This document shows positions 42,955 to 51,896 of a stretch of DNA of 64,000 nucleotides, piece after piece. Below the pieces are notes generated by a model. It ran no database searches. It had not been told where the DNA came from and was given only the letters and a program-made list of their open reading frames with translations. Both the position numbers and the translations under genes were made by a program. Source of the stretch: Pusillimonas sp. T2 (GTDB lineage Bacteria; Pseudomonadota; Gammaproteobacteria; Burkholderiales; Burkholderiaceae_B); contig NZ_NIQA01000002.1 in NCBI RefSeq assembly GCF_002236805.1, forward strand, positions 238,783 through 302,782, in the 5' to 3' direction. The stretch's first letter is position 1. Every line of letters begins with the position of its first letter.

Positions 42955-44888
42955 GTACCGACCTGTTCGGCGATGACGGCGACTCGCCGTGCAATCCATC
43001 GACCGCCCCGCGTTTTCAGACCATTGTCGACCAATCCTGTAGCCGGCGAGGTTTTCTGAAAATGGGCCTGGGCATGTCGGCCGCTATCTTTTTAGGCGGG
43101 CCGGCAGCGCTCAAAGCAGCGCGTGCATCCACTGCAACCGCTTCACCGCTGCTAGGCTTCAAAAGCATTCCGACGTCTATCGACGACGCATTGCATTTGC
43201 CCCACGGTTATAGCGCACAAATATTTGCCCCCTGGGGCACCCCCCTACTGGACAACGCCCCGCCCTGGAAGCCTGACGCAACCGACGATGCCGCAGCCCA
43301 GGCAACCCAAGTTGGCGACAACCACGACGGCATGCATTTTTTTGCCTTGAAAGGTAGCCATGACGAAGGCCTACTGGTCATCAACCACGAATACTCAACA
43401 TTAACCAAAGTCGATTATCAATGGCTGTTCGGACGCGGCGGCACACTGCCCTGGACGGCAGACAAAGCACTTAAGGCGATGAACGCGCACGGCGTTTCAG
43501 TCATGCATATCAAACGCCTCGCCGAGGGACAATGGGAAATCGTTCAGGAGTCGTCTTACAACCGCAGAATTACCGCAAGCACGCCAATGGCGTTAACCGG
43601 CCCGGCCGCAGGCAATAGCCTGCTTAAAACCTCGGCCGACCCGTCGGGCACCCGGGTTCTGGGTACCTTCAACAACTGCGGGAATGGGTGGACACCCTGG
43701 GGCACCTATCTCGCGTGCGAAGAAAACTTCAACTTTTATTTTGGCAGCACACCACCGACCAGCACACCTACCACCGCCCAACAACGCTATGGGTTGCCCA
43801 CCGACCGAAGCTATTTCCGTTGGGATGACTTCAACCCCCGCTTTAACTACGCCAAAGAACCCAATGAACCCAATCGATTCGGTTGGATCGTTGAAATCGA
43901 CCCCTTTAACCCCGCCTCAGCCCCCAAGAAAAGAACAGCGCTAGGACGCTTCGCGCACGAAAACGCGGCGCACACTTTTACCAAAGACGGCCGCATCGTT
44001 ATTTACATGGGTGATGATCATCGCGACGACTACCTGTACAAGTTCGTATCACGAGACAGGTACATCGCCGGTGGTGACAATAGCCAGTTGCTTGACCATG
44101 GGCAGCTCTACGTTGCAAGGTTCAATGCCGATAACCCCTCGAAGGACTTCGCCGGCGATGGCGAGTGGCTGCTACTGGATAAATCCAAGAACCCGATTCT
44201 GGCCGCGCACCCCGGGTTTGCCGACCAAGCCGAGGTGCTGATTTATACGCGCTTGGCGGCCGACGCCGTTGGCGCAACACCAATGGATCGCCCCGAGTGG
44301 GTCAGCGTTCACCCGCAGACCGGAGAGGTCTACGTCACGCTGACCAATAACAACAAGCGCCAGAAGGCCGGTCCGGCGAATCCTCGCGCGGACAATATCT
44401 ATGGCCAGATCGTGCGCTGGTGCGAAGCAGGCGGTGATGCAGGCGCGACGGCATTTGAATGGGATATCTTTGTGTTGGCGGGCAACCCTGTCAAACACAC
44501 AGACCGCAAAGATTTACGCTCGGGGTCAGACAACATCACCCCCGACAATATGTTTAACAGCCCTGACGGTTTGGCCTTCGACGCATTCGGGCGCCTATGG
44601 ATTCAAACTGACGGCAAATACAGCAACTCGGGTGACTACGAAGGCCAAGGCAACAACCAGATGCTGTGTGCCAACCCGGCCAGCGGAGAAATCAGGCGCT
44701 TCTTGGTGGGCCCAAAAGAATGCGAAATTACCGGCCTAACATTTACGCCGGACCACCGCACCCTGTTCGTCAATGTTCAGCACCCAGGCGAAACAGGCAA
44801 CAGCAACTGGCCGAATGGCGGCAACGCCATACCTCGCTCTGCAACAGTAATCATCACAAAAGATGACGGTGGCATCATAGGCACCTGA
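42951..44888 (+). CDS. phoX: PhoX-family alkaline phosphatase
   Basis: A 645-residue Tat-exported protein: the twin-arginine stretch SRRGFLKMG (31-39) is followed by a hydrophobic segment and an AARAS cleavage region. The mature part reads as a PhoX/DUF839 beta-propeller, with GLLVINHEY, NNCGNGWTPWGTYLACEENF, RFAHENAAHTF and SPDGLAFDAFGRLWIQTDG, the segments that bind Ca and Fe. It should release phosphate from organic phosphate esters in the periplasm. The GTG at 42951 has AAAGGA upstream; a TTG at 42933 is open in frame but less likely. It stands alone after the yceI genes. Confidence 0.88.
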   Translation: MRTDLFGDDGDSPCNPSTAPRFQTIVDQSCSRRGFLKMGLGMSAAIFLGGPAALKAARASTATASPLLGFKSIPTSIDDALHLPHGYSAQIFAPWGTPLLDNAPPWKPDATDDAAAQATQVGDNHDGMHFFALKGSHDEGLLVINHEYSTLTKVDYQWLFGRGGTLPWTADKALKAMNAHGVSVMHIKRLAEGQWEIVQESSYNRRITASTPMALTGPAAGNSLLKTSADPSGTRVLGTFNNCGNGWTPWGTYLACEENFNFYFGSTPPTSTPTTAQQRYGLPTDRSYFRWDDFNPRFNYAKEPNEPNRFGWIVEIDPFNPASAPKKRTALGRFAHENAAHTFTKDGRIVIYMGDDHRDDYLYKFVSRDRYIAGGDNSQLLDHGQLYVARFNADNPSKDFAGDGEWLLLDKSKNPILAAHPGFADQAEVLIYTRLAADAVGATPMDRPEWVSVHPQTGEVYVTLTNNNKRQKAGPANPRADNIYGQIVRWCEAGGDAGATAFEWDIFVLAGNPVKHTDRKDLRSGSDNITPDNMFNSPDGLAFDAFGRLWIQTDGKYSNSGDYEGQGNNQMLCANPASGEIRRFLVGPKECEITGLTFTPDHRTLFVNVQHPGETGNSNWPNGGNAIPRSATVIITKDDGGIIGT

Positions 44889-45025
44889 AGAACCGAACCG
44901 CCACCCTGCAAGGCGGCGCGGACACTGTTCTTAACCTTGTCACGCCGCCGTCATATGCCGCGTCTATCATTCACGCAGTAGCGTCGAGTCAACACAAATT
45001 CGACGCTACGTTGTTTACGTAATGC

Positions 45026-46294
45026 ATGCGTACAGAGACGGCGACAGTGACATCCAAATTCAGCACCCACTCGGCGGTACCTCTAGCGAATCATCGCGCG
45101 ACTGCCCGGCGGCTTGCCATCGACGTCCCAACCATCACGTCTGACATGACCAACGCCGATGTGCTGCACATTCTGGGCGAACATCGCGACTTGGTCAGCT
45201 TGCCTGTGCTTGAGGATGACCAGCCGATTGGCCTGATCAGCCGCAACATCTTCATGTCGCAGATGTCCAAGCCCTACTACCGCGAGCTATACGAAAAGAA
45301 AAGCTGCATTGCGTTTATGGACAAGTCACCCCTGATCGTGGACATTGACACACCCATAGAAACGCTGGCGGCCAAAGCGGTCGCCTCCGGCGACAAGACG
45401 CTAGCCGACGGGTTCATGTTTATAGAAGGCAATCGGTTTGCCGGCATAGGCGTCGGCCTTGACCTGATGCATGCACTGGTCGAGCTTCAAATCGAAAAAA
45501 ACCGGCAAGTCATGCAAAGCATTGACTATGCCAGCACGATTCAACGCGCCATGCTGGGCGAGTCGTTGAATGCCATGCAGGCCACGCAGCAAGATGTTGC
45601 GATTGTCTGGGAGCCTCGCGACGTTGTGGGCGGCGACTTCTACCACTTTGAAATGTTTGCCAACGGCTGGTTCGCCGCGCTGGCCGACTGCACGGGGCAC
45701 GGTGTACCGGGCGCCTTCCTTACACTGATCGCGTCGTCTTCGCTGCGACACGCACTAAACCAACATGGACCGCAAAATCCGGCGTTCCTGATGTCGGAGG
45801 TCAGCAAGGGAATGAAGCAAGCGCTGGGCCAACATGCACCAGGCAGCGCCGAGACCGCGTCGAATGACGGTATGGACGCCATCTTTATGTGGTTTGATGC
45901 CAGTCTTAATACGTTAACCAGCGCCCACGCCAAAATGCCGTTGTTTGTGTTGGCTGCAGACCAGGACGATGTGGTTGCCGTTGACGGCGAACGCCGCGGC
46001 CTGGGTTACCCCGACACACCCGCCGACGCCAACTGGACGAACCACACCACTTTACTGCGGCCTGGCACCCTTTTATTTGCGTGCACCGATGGCCTGATTG
46101 ACCAGATTGGCGGCCCGAAAAATATTGCATTCGGTAAACGACGCCTACGGCAAGCGCTGCAAAAACATCGATCGCAAGACCTGACAGCACTTTTCGACAT
46201 ACTGATGAAAGAGCTACGCAGCTATCAGGGTGCCCAATTGCGTCGCGACGACCTCACACTTTTCGGCTTTCGTTTTCCAAGCAATCAACCATGA
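45026..46294 (+). CDS. siaA: SiaA-like PP2C (SpoIIE) phosphatase with N-terminal CBS pair
   Basis: A 422-residue cytoplasmic protein. The N-terminus (about 25-145) reads as a CBS-like pair (DMTNADVLHILGEHRDLVSLPVLEDDQPIGLISRNIFM...), then a short helix leads to a SpoIIE-type PP2C domain with the metal-binding Asp residues in VVGGDFYHF, DCTGHGVPGAFLTL, CTDGLIDQ and RRDDLTLFGF. Such phosphatases dephosphorylate the SiaC protein. Pseudomonas SiaA instead has membrane helices and HAMP before the phosphatase, so the sensor half differs. Start uncertain: the ATG at 45026 and GTG at 45047 have weak ribosome-binding sites. Its stop overlaps siaB by four bases. Confidence 0.85.
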   Translation: MRTETATVTSKFSTHSAVPLANHRATARRLAIDVPTITSDMTNADVLHILGEHRDLVSLPVLEDDQPIGLISRNIFMSQMSKPYYRELYEKKSCIAFMDKSPLIVDIDTPIETLAAKAVASGDKTLADGFMFIEGNRFAGIGVGLDLMHALVELQIEKNRQVMQSIDYASTIQRAMLGESLNAMQATQQDVAIVWEPRDVVGGDFYHFEMFANGWFAALADCTGHGVPGAFLTLIASSSLRHALNQHGPQNPAFLMSEVSKGMKQALGQHAPGSAETASNDGMDAIFMWFDASLNTLTSAHAKMPLFVLAADQDDVVAVDGERRGLGYPDTPADANWTNHTTLLRPGTLLFACTDGLIDQIGGPKNIAFGKRRLRQALQKHRSQDLTALFDILMKELRSYQGAQLRRDDLTLFGFRFPSNQP

Positions 46295-46884
46295 TGAACG
46301 CCCAAGCGTTACCCACCACGAAGAACCATAGCTTGCACTGGCGTCTGTTTTGCCAGTGCGCCGAAGCACGCGAAATCATCTTCTATTACGAAGGCTATTT
46401 TTCGCAAACCATTATTGCCGCCGTGGCCGACGCGGTAAAACTGCGCACCGAACACGTTGGCGCGGCCAACACGACGCGACGCAAGCTGTTCTCGTCGTTC
46501 ATTGAAATGACACAAAACATCATTCACTACTCGGTCGACGCCTACAACACGCGCAACGGTGAGCACTTCAATAATGAGATCAGGCACGGCTCGATCTGCA
46601 TCTCGGCAGCAGCAGGGCGCTACTACCTGCATTGCGCAAACCCTGTCGACGCCAACGTAGCCGGGCAATTGCAAGGCAAACTGGCACACCTTCGCGGCTT
46701 GACCATTGACGATATCAAGCGCGAGTACAAGGAAAGCCTGCGCGCCGAGACCGCTGAGGACAGCAAAGGCGCCGGGCTGGGCCTGCTAACCGTCGCACGC
46801 GACGCAAGCGAACCACTGGAATTTGACTTCGTCCCCATTGAGGGTAGCCAAAACAAGTTTTTCTGCCTTAAAGCGACGATCTGA
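46291..46884 (+). CDS. siaB: SiaB-like kinase (GHKL ATPase fold)
   Basis: A 197-residue protein with a GHKL fold: the N-box is FIEMTQNIIHYS and the G2-like loop SKGAGLGLLTVARDA. In SiaABCD systems SiaB phosphorylates the SiaC phosphoprotein on Thr, opposing SiaA. The ATG overlaps the siaA stop (ATGA), so phosphatase and kinase are coupled. Confidence 0.85.
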   Translation: MMNAQALPTTKNHSLHWRLFCQCAEAREIIFYYEGYFSQTIIAAVADAVKLRTEHVGAANTTRRKLFSSFIEMTQNIIHYSVDAYNTRNGEHFNNEIRHGSICISAAAGRYYLHCANPVDANVAGQLQGKLAHLRGLTIDDIKREYKESLRAETAEDSKGAGLGLLTVARDASEPLEFDFVPIEGSQNKFFCLKATI

Positions 46885-46934
46885 CGCATGCAAGCCCTGC
46901 GCCTTTTACCTTGCTGCCCTTATCTGTAAAGACC

Positions 46935-47324
46935 ATGAACAATATTTTCACTGCCGCCACAGCCAGTACGCCAGAAATCGACTTTAAGTTCGACGAACGG
47001 GTTCTGTGCATCAAAGGCGAGGCGTACCCCGAGAATGCCGCCCTGTTCTGGGGCGAATTGATTGGGAACGTCAAAGCATTCATTGACCAGAATGACAGCC
47101 GCGCCCCGGTCATCGTCGACGTTGCGCTGACCTACTTCAACAGCTCAAGTACAAAAATGCTGTTTTCGCTCTTTGATGCGTTAAATGAACTGGCGGCGAG
47201 CGGCACGCCAGTACTGCTGAACTGGTACCACGACGAAGACGATGACACTATTTATGAGTTTGGCCAGGAGTTGTGCGAAGATTTCGATAGCCTGACCTTT
47301 AGAGACCACGCGTTGCAAGGCTGA
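46935..47324 (+). CDS. siaC: SiaC-like regulatory phosphoprotein (DUF1987)
   Basis: A 129-residue DUF1987 protein. The stretch DVALTYFNSSSTKMLFSLFDAL carries the Thr/Ser group that is phosphorylated in SiaC of Pseudomonas. In the dephospho form SiaC activates the diguanylate cyclase SiaD. The ATG at 46935 (MNNIFTAATASTPEI) starts the domain. It is followed two bases later by siaD. Confidence 0.85.
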   Translation: MNNIFTAATASTPEIDFKFDERVLCIKGEAYPENAALFWGELIGNVKAFIDQNDSRAPVIVDVALTYFNSSSTKMLFSLFDALNELAASGTPVLLNWYHDEDDDTIYEFGQELCEDFDSLTFRDHALQG

Positions 47325-47326
47325 CT

Positions 47327-48025
47327 GTGGACAAGGCATTGTTTGAGGCCGAAATGGCCGCGCTTGCGCGGGCCAACGCGGCACTGGCTTGCGGGTCGAG
47401 CTGTGCTCAGTTACGCGAAGCACTGGAAGACCTGACCGCGCACTATCACAGACTGATGCGGGAAACCCATCGGTTGATTCGGCATGGTGATCGTACCGAA
47501 GCCGAACTTAGCACCGCCAACACAAAGCTGCAACAGCTGAGCGAAGAGCTGGACTACAAAGCCCGCCACGATACCCTGACAGGCAGCCTGAACCGTGGTG
47601 CCGTTTTTGAGCTGGCCCGACGTTATCTAACCCAGACGCCGCTGTCGCTGATTATGCTAGACATTGATTTCTTTAAGCGCATCAACGACACCTACGGCCA
47701 CCCCGCAGGGGATGCCGTGATTCGGGAGCTGGTAGAACGGCTACGCGCTGTACTGGGCGACGCAGGGCATATTGGCCGTGTGGGCGGCGAAGAATTCACC
47801 ATACTGTTACCTGACACAGCCTTGCAAGCCGCAGCGCACATTGCAGAACGCATACGGGCCAGTGTGGCCAACCAAGCGTTTGACTGTTTGCCGCAACACC
47901 CAGTAACAGCAAGCTTTGGCATTAGCTGGAGCACGCCAGGCACGCCGTTTGAACAAGCTTATTCGCAAGCCGACGCGGCGCTGTATCAAGCCAAGAAACA
48001 AGGACGGAATCAGGTGGTGTGCTGA
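47327..48025 (+). CDS. siaD: SiaD-like diguanylate cyclase
   Basis: A 232-residue protein with an N-terminal helical segment (about 1-75) and a GGDEF domain with GGEEF, DIDFFKRINDTYGHPAGD and FGISW, all consistent with active c-di-GMP synthesis. The usual RxxD inhibitory site five residues before GGEEF is absent (HIGRV precedes it), so product inhibition may be lost. The start is a GTG at 47327. The convergent LysR gene overlaps its end by 16 bases. Confidence 0.85.
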   Translation: MDKALFEAEMAALARANAALACGSSCAQLREALEDLTAHYHRLMRETHRLIRHGDRTEAELSTANTKLQQLSEELDYKARHDTLTGSLNRGAVFELARRYLTQTPLSLIMLDIDFFKRINDTYGHPAGDAVIRELVERLRAVLGDAGHIGRVGGEEFTILLPDTALQAAAHIAERIRASVANQAFDCLPQHPVTASFGISWSTPGTPFEQAYSQADAALYQAKKQGRNQVVC

Positions 48026-48918
48026 TCGGCCGCCAAAATGGCGCGCTCGAACCAGATGCGCAACCGGTCTGCGGCGGGCGTAAACGGTACACCTCGCACG
48101 CTGAACAACCCCAATGTGGCATCTGGGGGATGCGGCTGCACACTGAACGGTACAACGCCGCAACTGGATAACGGGTCGACCATGAGCCGGTCTGGCCCGA
48201 TGCCCACCAGATCCGTTCTGCGCAGCATTTCCATCATCAGCGTCGGTGACGTGCAGTGCACGACATGGGTTGGGCGCGGCAAACCGGCCTCGGCTAGCCA
48301 ATGCAATAGATGATGTCCGGTGCTGCCATTGGTCATGTTCAGAATCCAGCGCGCCTTCGACAGTACCTGCCAATCGGTCACGTTGGCCAGCGGGTGCCCG
48401 GCCCGCCCCGAAATCAGTAGACGGGTTTGGGTGAGCGGTTTGAATGAAAGCTCGGTGGGTAAGGTATCGCGCGTTGAAATGGCCACGCCGAAATCCAGCT
48501 GGCCTTCCAGTAAGCCGGGCACAATTTCAGTCATAAACCCTTCTTTAAGCGTCAACTGGGCATCGGGAAACTCGTGGGCGAAACGCCGGTAGATATCGGG
48601 AAACACCGTCGTGGCCACCACGGGCGTAATGCCAATGGCAATCTTTGCACCTGCCCCGCCGCTAATTTGCCTGACCTCATCGCGAGCGCGGTCCATCGTG
48701 GCAAGAATATGCCGTGCCCGGCCCAACAGGGCCTTGCCCGCGTCGGAAAACGTCACGCCGCGATAGCTTCGGTTCAGTAACTCGGCGCCCACATCTTCTT
48801 CAAGCTCTTTCATCGAACGCGTCAGCGCGCTCTGGCTGATGCGTAAGGCACGGGCTGCCGCACGAATAGAGCCGCTATCGGCAACCTGCACAAACGCTTT
48901 GATATGTTGATGTTTCAT
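48010..48918 (-). CDS. LysR-family transcriptional regulator
   Basis: A 302-residue LysR protein with the winged helix FVQVADSGSIRAAARALRISQSALTRSMKELEEDVGAELLNRSYRGVTFSDAG and a C-terminal effector domain. It is divergent from the M20-TRAP genes, 108 bases between starts, and probably controls them. An AT-rich stretch with a TGTATACGAAATTA segment in that gap may contain its site. Its end overlaps siaD on the other strand. Confidence 0.9.
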   Translation of the reverse strand: MKHQHIKAFVQVADSGSIRAAARALRISQSALTRSMKELEEDVGAELLNRSYRGVTFSDAGKALLGRARHILATMDRARDEVRQISGGAGAKIAIGITPVVATTVFPDIYRRFAHEFPDAQLTLKEGFMTEIVPGLLEGQLDFGVAISTRDTLPTELSFKPLTQTRLLISGRAGHPLANVTDWQVLSKARWILNMTNGSTGHHLLHWLAEAGLPRPTHVVHCTSPTLMMEMLRRTDLVGIGPDRLMVDPLSSCGVVPFSVQPHPPDATLGLFSVRGVPFTPAADRLRIWFERAILAADQHTT

Positions 48919-49026
48919 GGGGTGACATCAAAAAGTGGTCATGTATACGAAATTAACGTCTTTAAATTATCACCAAAACACTCAAGAATAGAAAAAAGTG
49001 AAATAAAAATTACCCGGAGGAGACAA

Positions 49027-50247
49027 ATGGCATCGACGATGCTGGACCTGCACGCCATGAAGACCTGGCGTCACGCCATACACCAACACCCGGAGCTTGG
49101 CTTTGAAGAACAGCGCACCAGCGCCCTGGTGGCACAGTGCCTGACCGATTGGGGTTACGACGTACACACGGGGCTGGCCGACACCGGCGTCGTCGGGACG
49201 CTGGTGATCGGCAACGGCCGGGGGCCGCGACTGGGTTTACGCGCCGAAATGGACGCCCTGCCTATCCACGAAGCCACCGGCCTGCCCTGGCAAAGCACCA
49301 TTAACGGGAAAATGCACGCCTGCGGCCACGACGGGCATACAGCCATTATGCTGGGCGCTGCGCAGGCGCTAGCCAAAATAAACGCGGCCGGCACCGAACT
49401 GGGCAACGGCACGCTGCACATTATTTTCCAACCCGCCGAAGAAGTGGGGGGCGGGGGCGGCGCACAACGCATGATAGAAGACGGTTTGTTCAAACAGTTT
49501 CCATGCGACGCCATATTTGCCCTGCACAATTTACCCGGTACCCCGGTCGGCCAGTGCTTTTTCCGGCCCGGCGCCTTTATGTGTTCGTCAGACAAAGTCA
49601 CCATCAAGTTTCATGGCAAAAGCGGGCACGGGGCGATGCCCGACCTGGCGCTGGACCCAACCGTGCCCATGGCCGCGACATTGCTGGGCTTGCAAAGCAT
49701 TGTGGGGCGCAACCTTAGCCCCTTCGACTCGGGCGTGATCAGTGTCGGGCGCGTGACGGCCGGCACAAGTTACAACATTATTCCGAACGAAGCCGAGATC
49801 GAGTTGAGCGTACGTGCACTACACCCCGAAACTCGCGAAACACTGTGTTCGCGCATTTCTGAACTGGCCAAACACCAGGCGCAAGCGTATGGTTGCACGG
49901 CCACGCTTGACTACGTTTTTGGCTACCCCGTATTGGTCAACGACGACGCGCAGTCGCGCCTTGTGGAACAAGCGGCACGCGAAACCTTTGGCGCCGATAA
50001 CGTCAACGCCGAGGCCCTGCCCCTGGCCAACAGCGAAGACTTTGCCTACATGCTGCAAGAAGTCCCGGGGTGCTATCTGATTATCGGTAACGGCGATAAC
50101 GGTCACGCCGAGGGCCAACGCTTGGGCCCCTGCAGCGTGCACAACCCGCACTACGACTTCAACGACGAATGCCTACCCTACGGCGGTGCCTTCTGGCTGA
50201 ACCTGACCCGCATGTTCTTTACCCAACCCCCGGCCACCCGGGGCTGA
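49027..50247 (+). CDS. M20-family amidohydrolase (hippurate/N-acyl-amino-acid hydrolase type)
   Basis: A 406-residue M20D peptidase. The metal-binding motifs are visible: RAEMDALPI, the CGHDGHTAIMLGAA pair, the catalytic Glu pair in FQPAEEVGGG, and a later His in HNLPGTPVGQ. A dimerisation/lid domain occupies the middle (about 185-300). The family hydrolyses N-acyl amino acids and related amides. The ATG has a strong GGAGGAG site six bases upstream. It is followed by a complete TRAP transporter, so it probably acts on an imported solute. Confidence 0.9.
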   Translation: MASTMLDLHAMKTWRHAIHQHPELGFEEQRTSALVAQCLTDWGYDVHTGLADTGVVGTLVIGNGRGPRLGLRAEMDALPIHEATGLPWQSTINGKMHACGHDGHTAIMLGAAQALAKINAAGTELGNGTLHIIFQPAEEVGGGGGAQRMIEDGLFKQFPCDAIFALHNLPGTPVGQCFFRPGAFMCSSDKVTIKFHGKSGHGAMPDLALDPTVPMAATLLGLQSIVGRNLSPFDSGVISVGRVTAGTSYNIIPNEAEIELSVRALHPETRETLCSRISELAKHQAQAYGCTATLDYVFGYPVLVNDDAQSRLVEQAARETFGADNVNAEALPLANSEDFAYMLQEVPGCYLIIGNGDNGHAEGQRLGPCSVHNPHYDFNDECLPYGGAFWLNLTRMFFTQPPATRG

Positions 50248-50270
50248 CCCACCCAAAGGAAAACCAAAAA

Positions 50271-51305
50271 ATGAAAATGAGACAAACCTTTAACGCGCTT
50301 AAATTACTGGCCGCCACGGCCTTAGCCACCTGCGCCGTCGGCGTCAATGCCACAACGCTTACCTTGTCCAACTGGGTACCGCCCACCCACTTCCTGACCA
50401 CCGATGTCCTTCAGGTCTGGGCAGCCAACGTCGAGAAAGCCACTGAAGGGCGAGTAAAAGTTCGCATGCTGCCCAAGCCTGTCGGCAGCCCCCCGCAACA
50501 TTGGGAGCTGGCACGCAAAGGAGTGGCCGACGTCACCTGGGGTAACTTCACCTACGAGCCCGACCGTTTCAAAGCCCTGTGGTTTGCCGAATTTCCCCTG
50601 AACGGCGACAACGGTGAGGCGCAGTCCGTTGCGCTGTGGGACACCTACGAGAAATTCCTGAGCGACAAGCCTACGTTCCAGGGCGTCAAGTTGCTGGGGG
50701 TCGGCTTGTTTGGCGGTGGCGCCATCCATCACGGCAAAAAAGATATCGTTTCGCCCGAAGATCTGAACAACCAGAAAATCCGTATGGGTGGGCCTATTCA
50801 AAAACGCCTGCTGGAAGAGATGGGCGCGATCCCCATTGCCGCCCCCGGGCCGCAGGTATACGACTTATTGCAAAGCGGTGTAGTCGACGGTTCGTTAAAC
50901 CCGATTGAATCAGTCATCAACTTCCGCGCTGCCGATCTGCTCAAACACCACACGCTGGTGCCCGAAGGGTTCTACGATGCAACGTTCTTCCTGGCCATCA
51001 ACGAAAGCAAATGGAATAAGCTGTCAGAAGCCGACCGCAAGGCAATCATGACGGTTTCAGGCGAACACTTCTCGCGGTTATGGGGCAAAGTCTACGACGA
51101 GCAAACTCGGGCTGCACTGGTCACCCTGAAAGAAAATGGCCATAAATTCAACACGCCGTCGCCCGAGCTAATGGCCAAGATCAAGCAAGTCAGCGATGGC
51201 ATTTATACCGACTGGGTCGCCGACAAGGCAGAGTACGGTGTTGAAAACCCGGAGGAGATGGTCAAGTTCTACCGCGAGCGGTATAAGGCGCTGAAGACAG
51301 ACTAA
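50271..51305 (+). CDS. TRAP transporter substrate-binding protein DctP
   Basis: A 344-residue periplasmic DctP-type protein with a signal peptide (ending near VGVNA) and a typical start LTLSNWVPPTHFLTTDVLQVWAANVEKATEGRVKV. The ligand-Arg region is in GGPIQKRLLEEMGAIPIAAPGPQVYDLLQSGVVDG. It lies 23 bases after the M20 gene and feeds the DctQM pair. The substrate is unknown; the neighbouring amidohydrolase suggests an N-acyl compound. Confidence 0.92.
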   Translation: MKMRQTFNALKLLAATALATCAVGVNATTLTLSNWVPPTHFLTTDVLQVWAANVEKATEGRVKVRMLPKPVGSPPQHWELARKGVADVTWGNFTYEPDRFKALWFAEFPLNGDNGEAQSVALWDTYEKFLSDKPTFQGVKLLGVGLFGGGAIHHGKKDIVSPEDLNNQKIRMGGPIQKRLLEEMGAIPIAAPGPQVYDLLQSGVVDGSLNPIESVINFRAADLLKHHTLVPEGFYDATFFLAINESKWNKLSEADRKAIMTVSGEHFSRLWGKVYDEQTRAALVTLKENGHKFNTPSPELMAKIKQVSDGIYTDWVADKAEYGVENPEEMVKFYRERYKALKTD

Positions 51306-51385
51306 GCCGGCTCGCGCGCGTGTTCATATACACGCGCTTCAATCGCCCTGCGCGCACCTGCCCCTGAGGTAGGTGCGCCGTACAG

Positions 51386-51394
51386 CCCCCCCCC
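51386..51394 (+). repeat. Homopolymeric C9 tract before dctQ
   Basis: Nine consecutive C lie 16 bases upstream of the dctQ ATG in the dctP-dctQ gap. Slippage here could change spacing in the untranslated leader, but no coding frame is affected. Confidence 0.7.
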
Positions 51395-51410
51395 TTTGAA
51401 GAGACGCTTC

Positions 51411-51896
51411 ATGCCCATGCTTTTTCAAAAACTGCGCAAAGCTATCGAGACGCTGCTGATCGCTGCGCTACTGGCCATGGTAGGGCTGACTTTTGCCGAC
51501 GTCACTGGCCGGCGTTTTTTCAGCGCGCCCATTTACGGCGCTCACGACCTGACCGAGCACCTGATGGCGCTAATTGTCTTTACCGGTCTGCCGCTGCTAA
51601 CCGCGGCCAGGGGGCATCTGGTTGTCGACCTGTTCGACCGTTACCTGATGACCGACGCCATGCGCTGGTGGCGCGGCGTCATTGCCGTGCTGGTCTCGGC
51701 CGTATTGCTGCTTATTGGCTACCAGTTTGTACTGGCTGCACTCGATGCCCACCTTATTCGCGAGATCAGTCAGGAACTGCTTATCCCGCGCAGTTACTTT
51801 TACGGCCTGATCAGCGCAAGCTGCTTTATTAGCGCTATTGCTGCACTGTTACCTCCACCCCACTCAAATAACATCGTCACAAAGGAAAACACATAA
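51411..51896 (+). CDS. TRAP transporter small permease DctQ
   Basis: A 161-residue small membrane subunit with four predicted helices and the typical VGLTFADVTGRRFFSAPIYGAHDLTEHLM stretch. The ATG at 51411 is used; a TTG at 51396 is open in frame but sits in the C9 region. Its TAA overlaps the dctM ATG by one base. Confidence 0.88.
   Translation: MPMLFQKLRKAIETLLIAALLAMVGLTFADVTGRRFFSAPIYGAHDLTEHLMALIVFTGLPLLTAARGHLVVDLFDRYLMTDAMRWWRGVIAVLVSAVLLLIGYQFVLAALDAHLIREISQELLIPRSYFYGLISASCFISAIAALLPPPHSNNIVTKENT

Noticed and set aside
44898-44916. CCGCC/GGCGG hairpin after phoX
   Set aside because: Five base pairs without a T-run; too weak to call a terminator.
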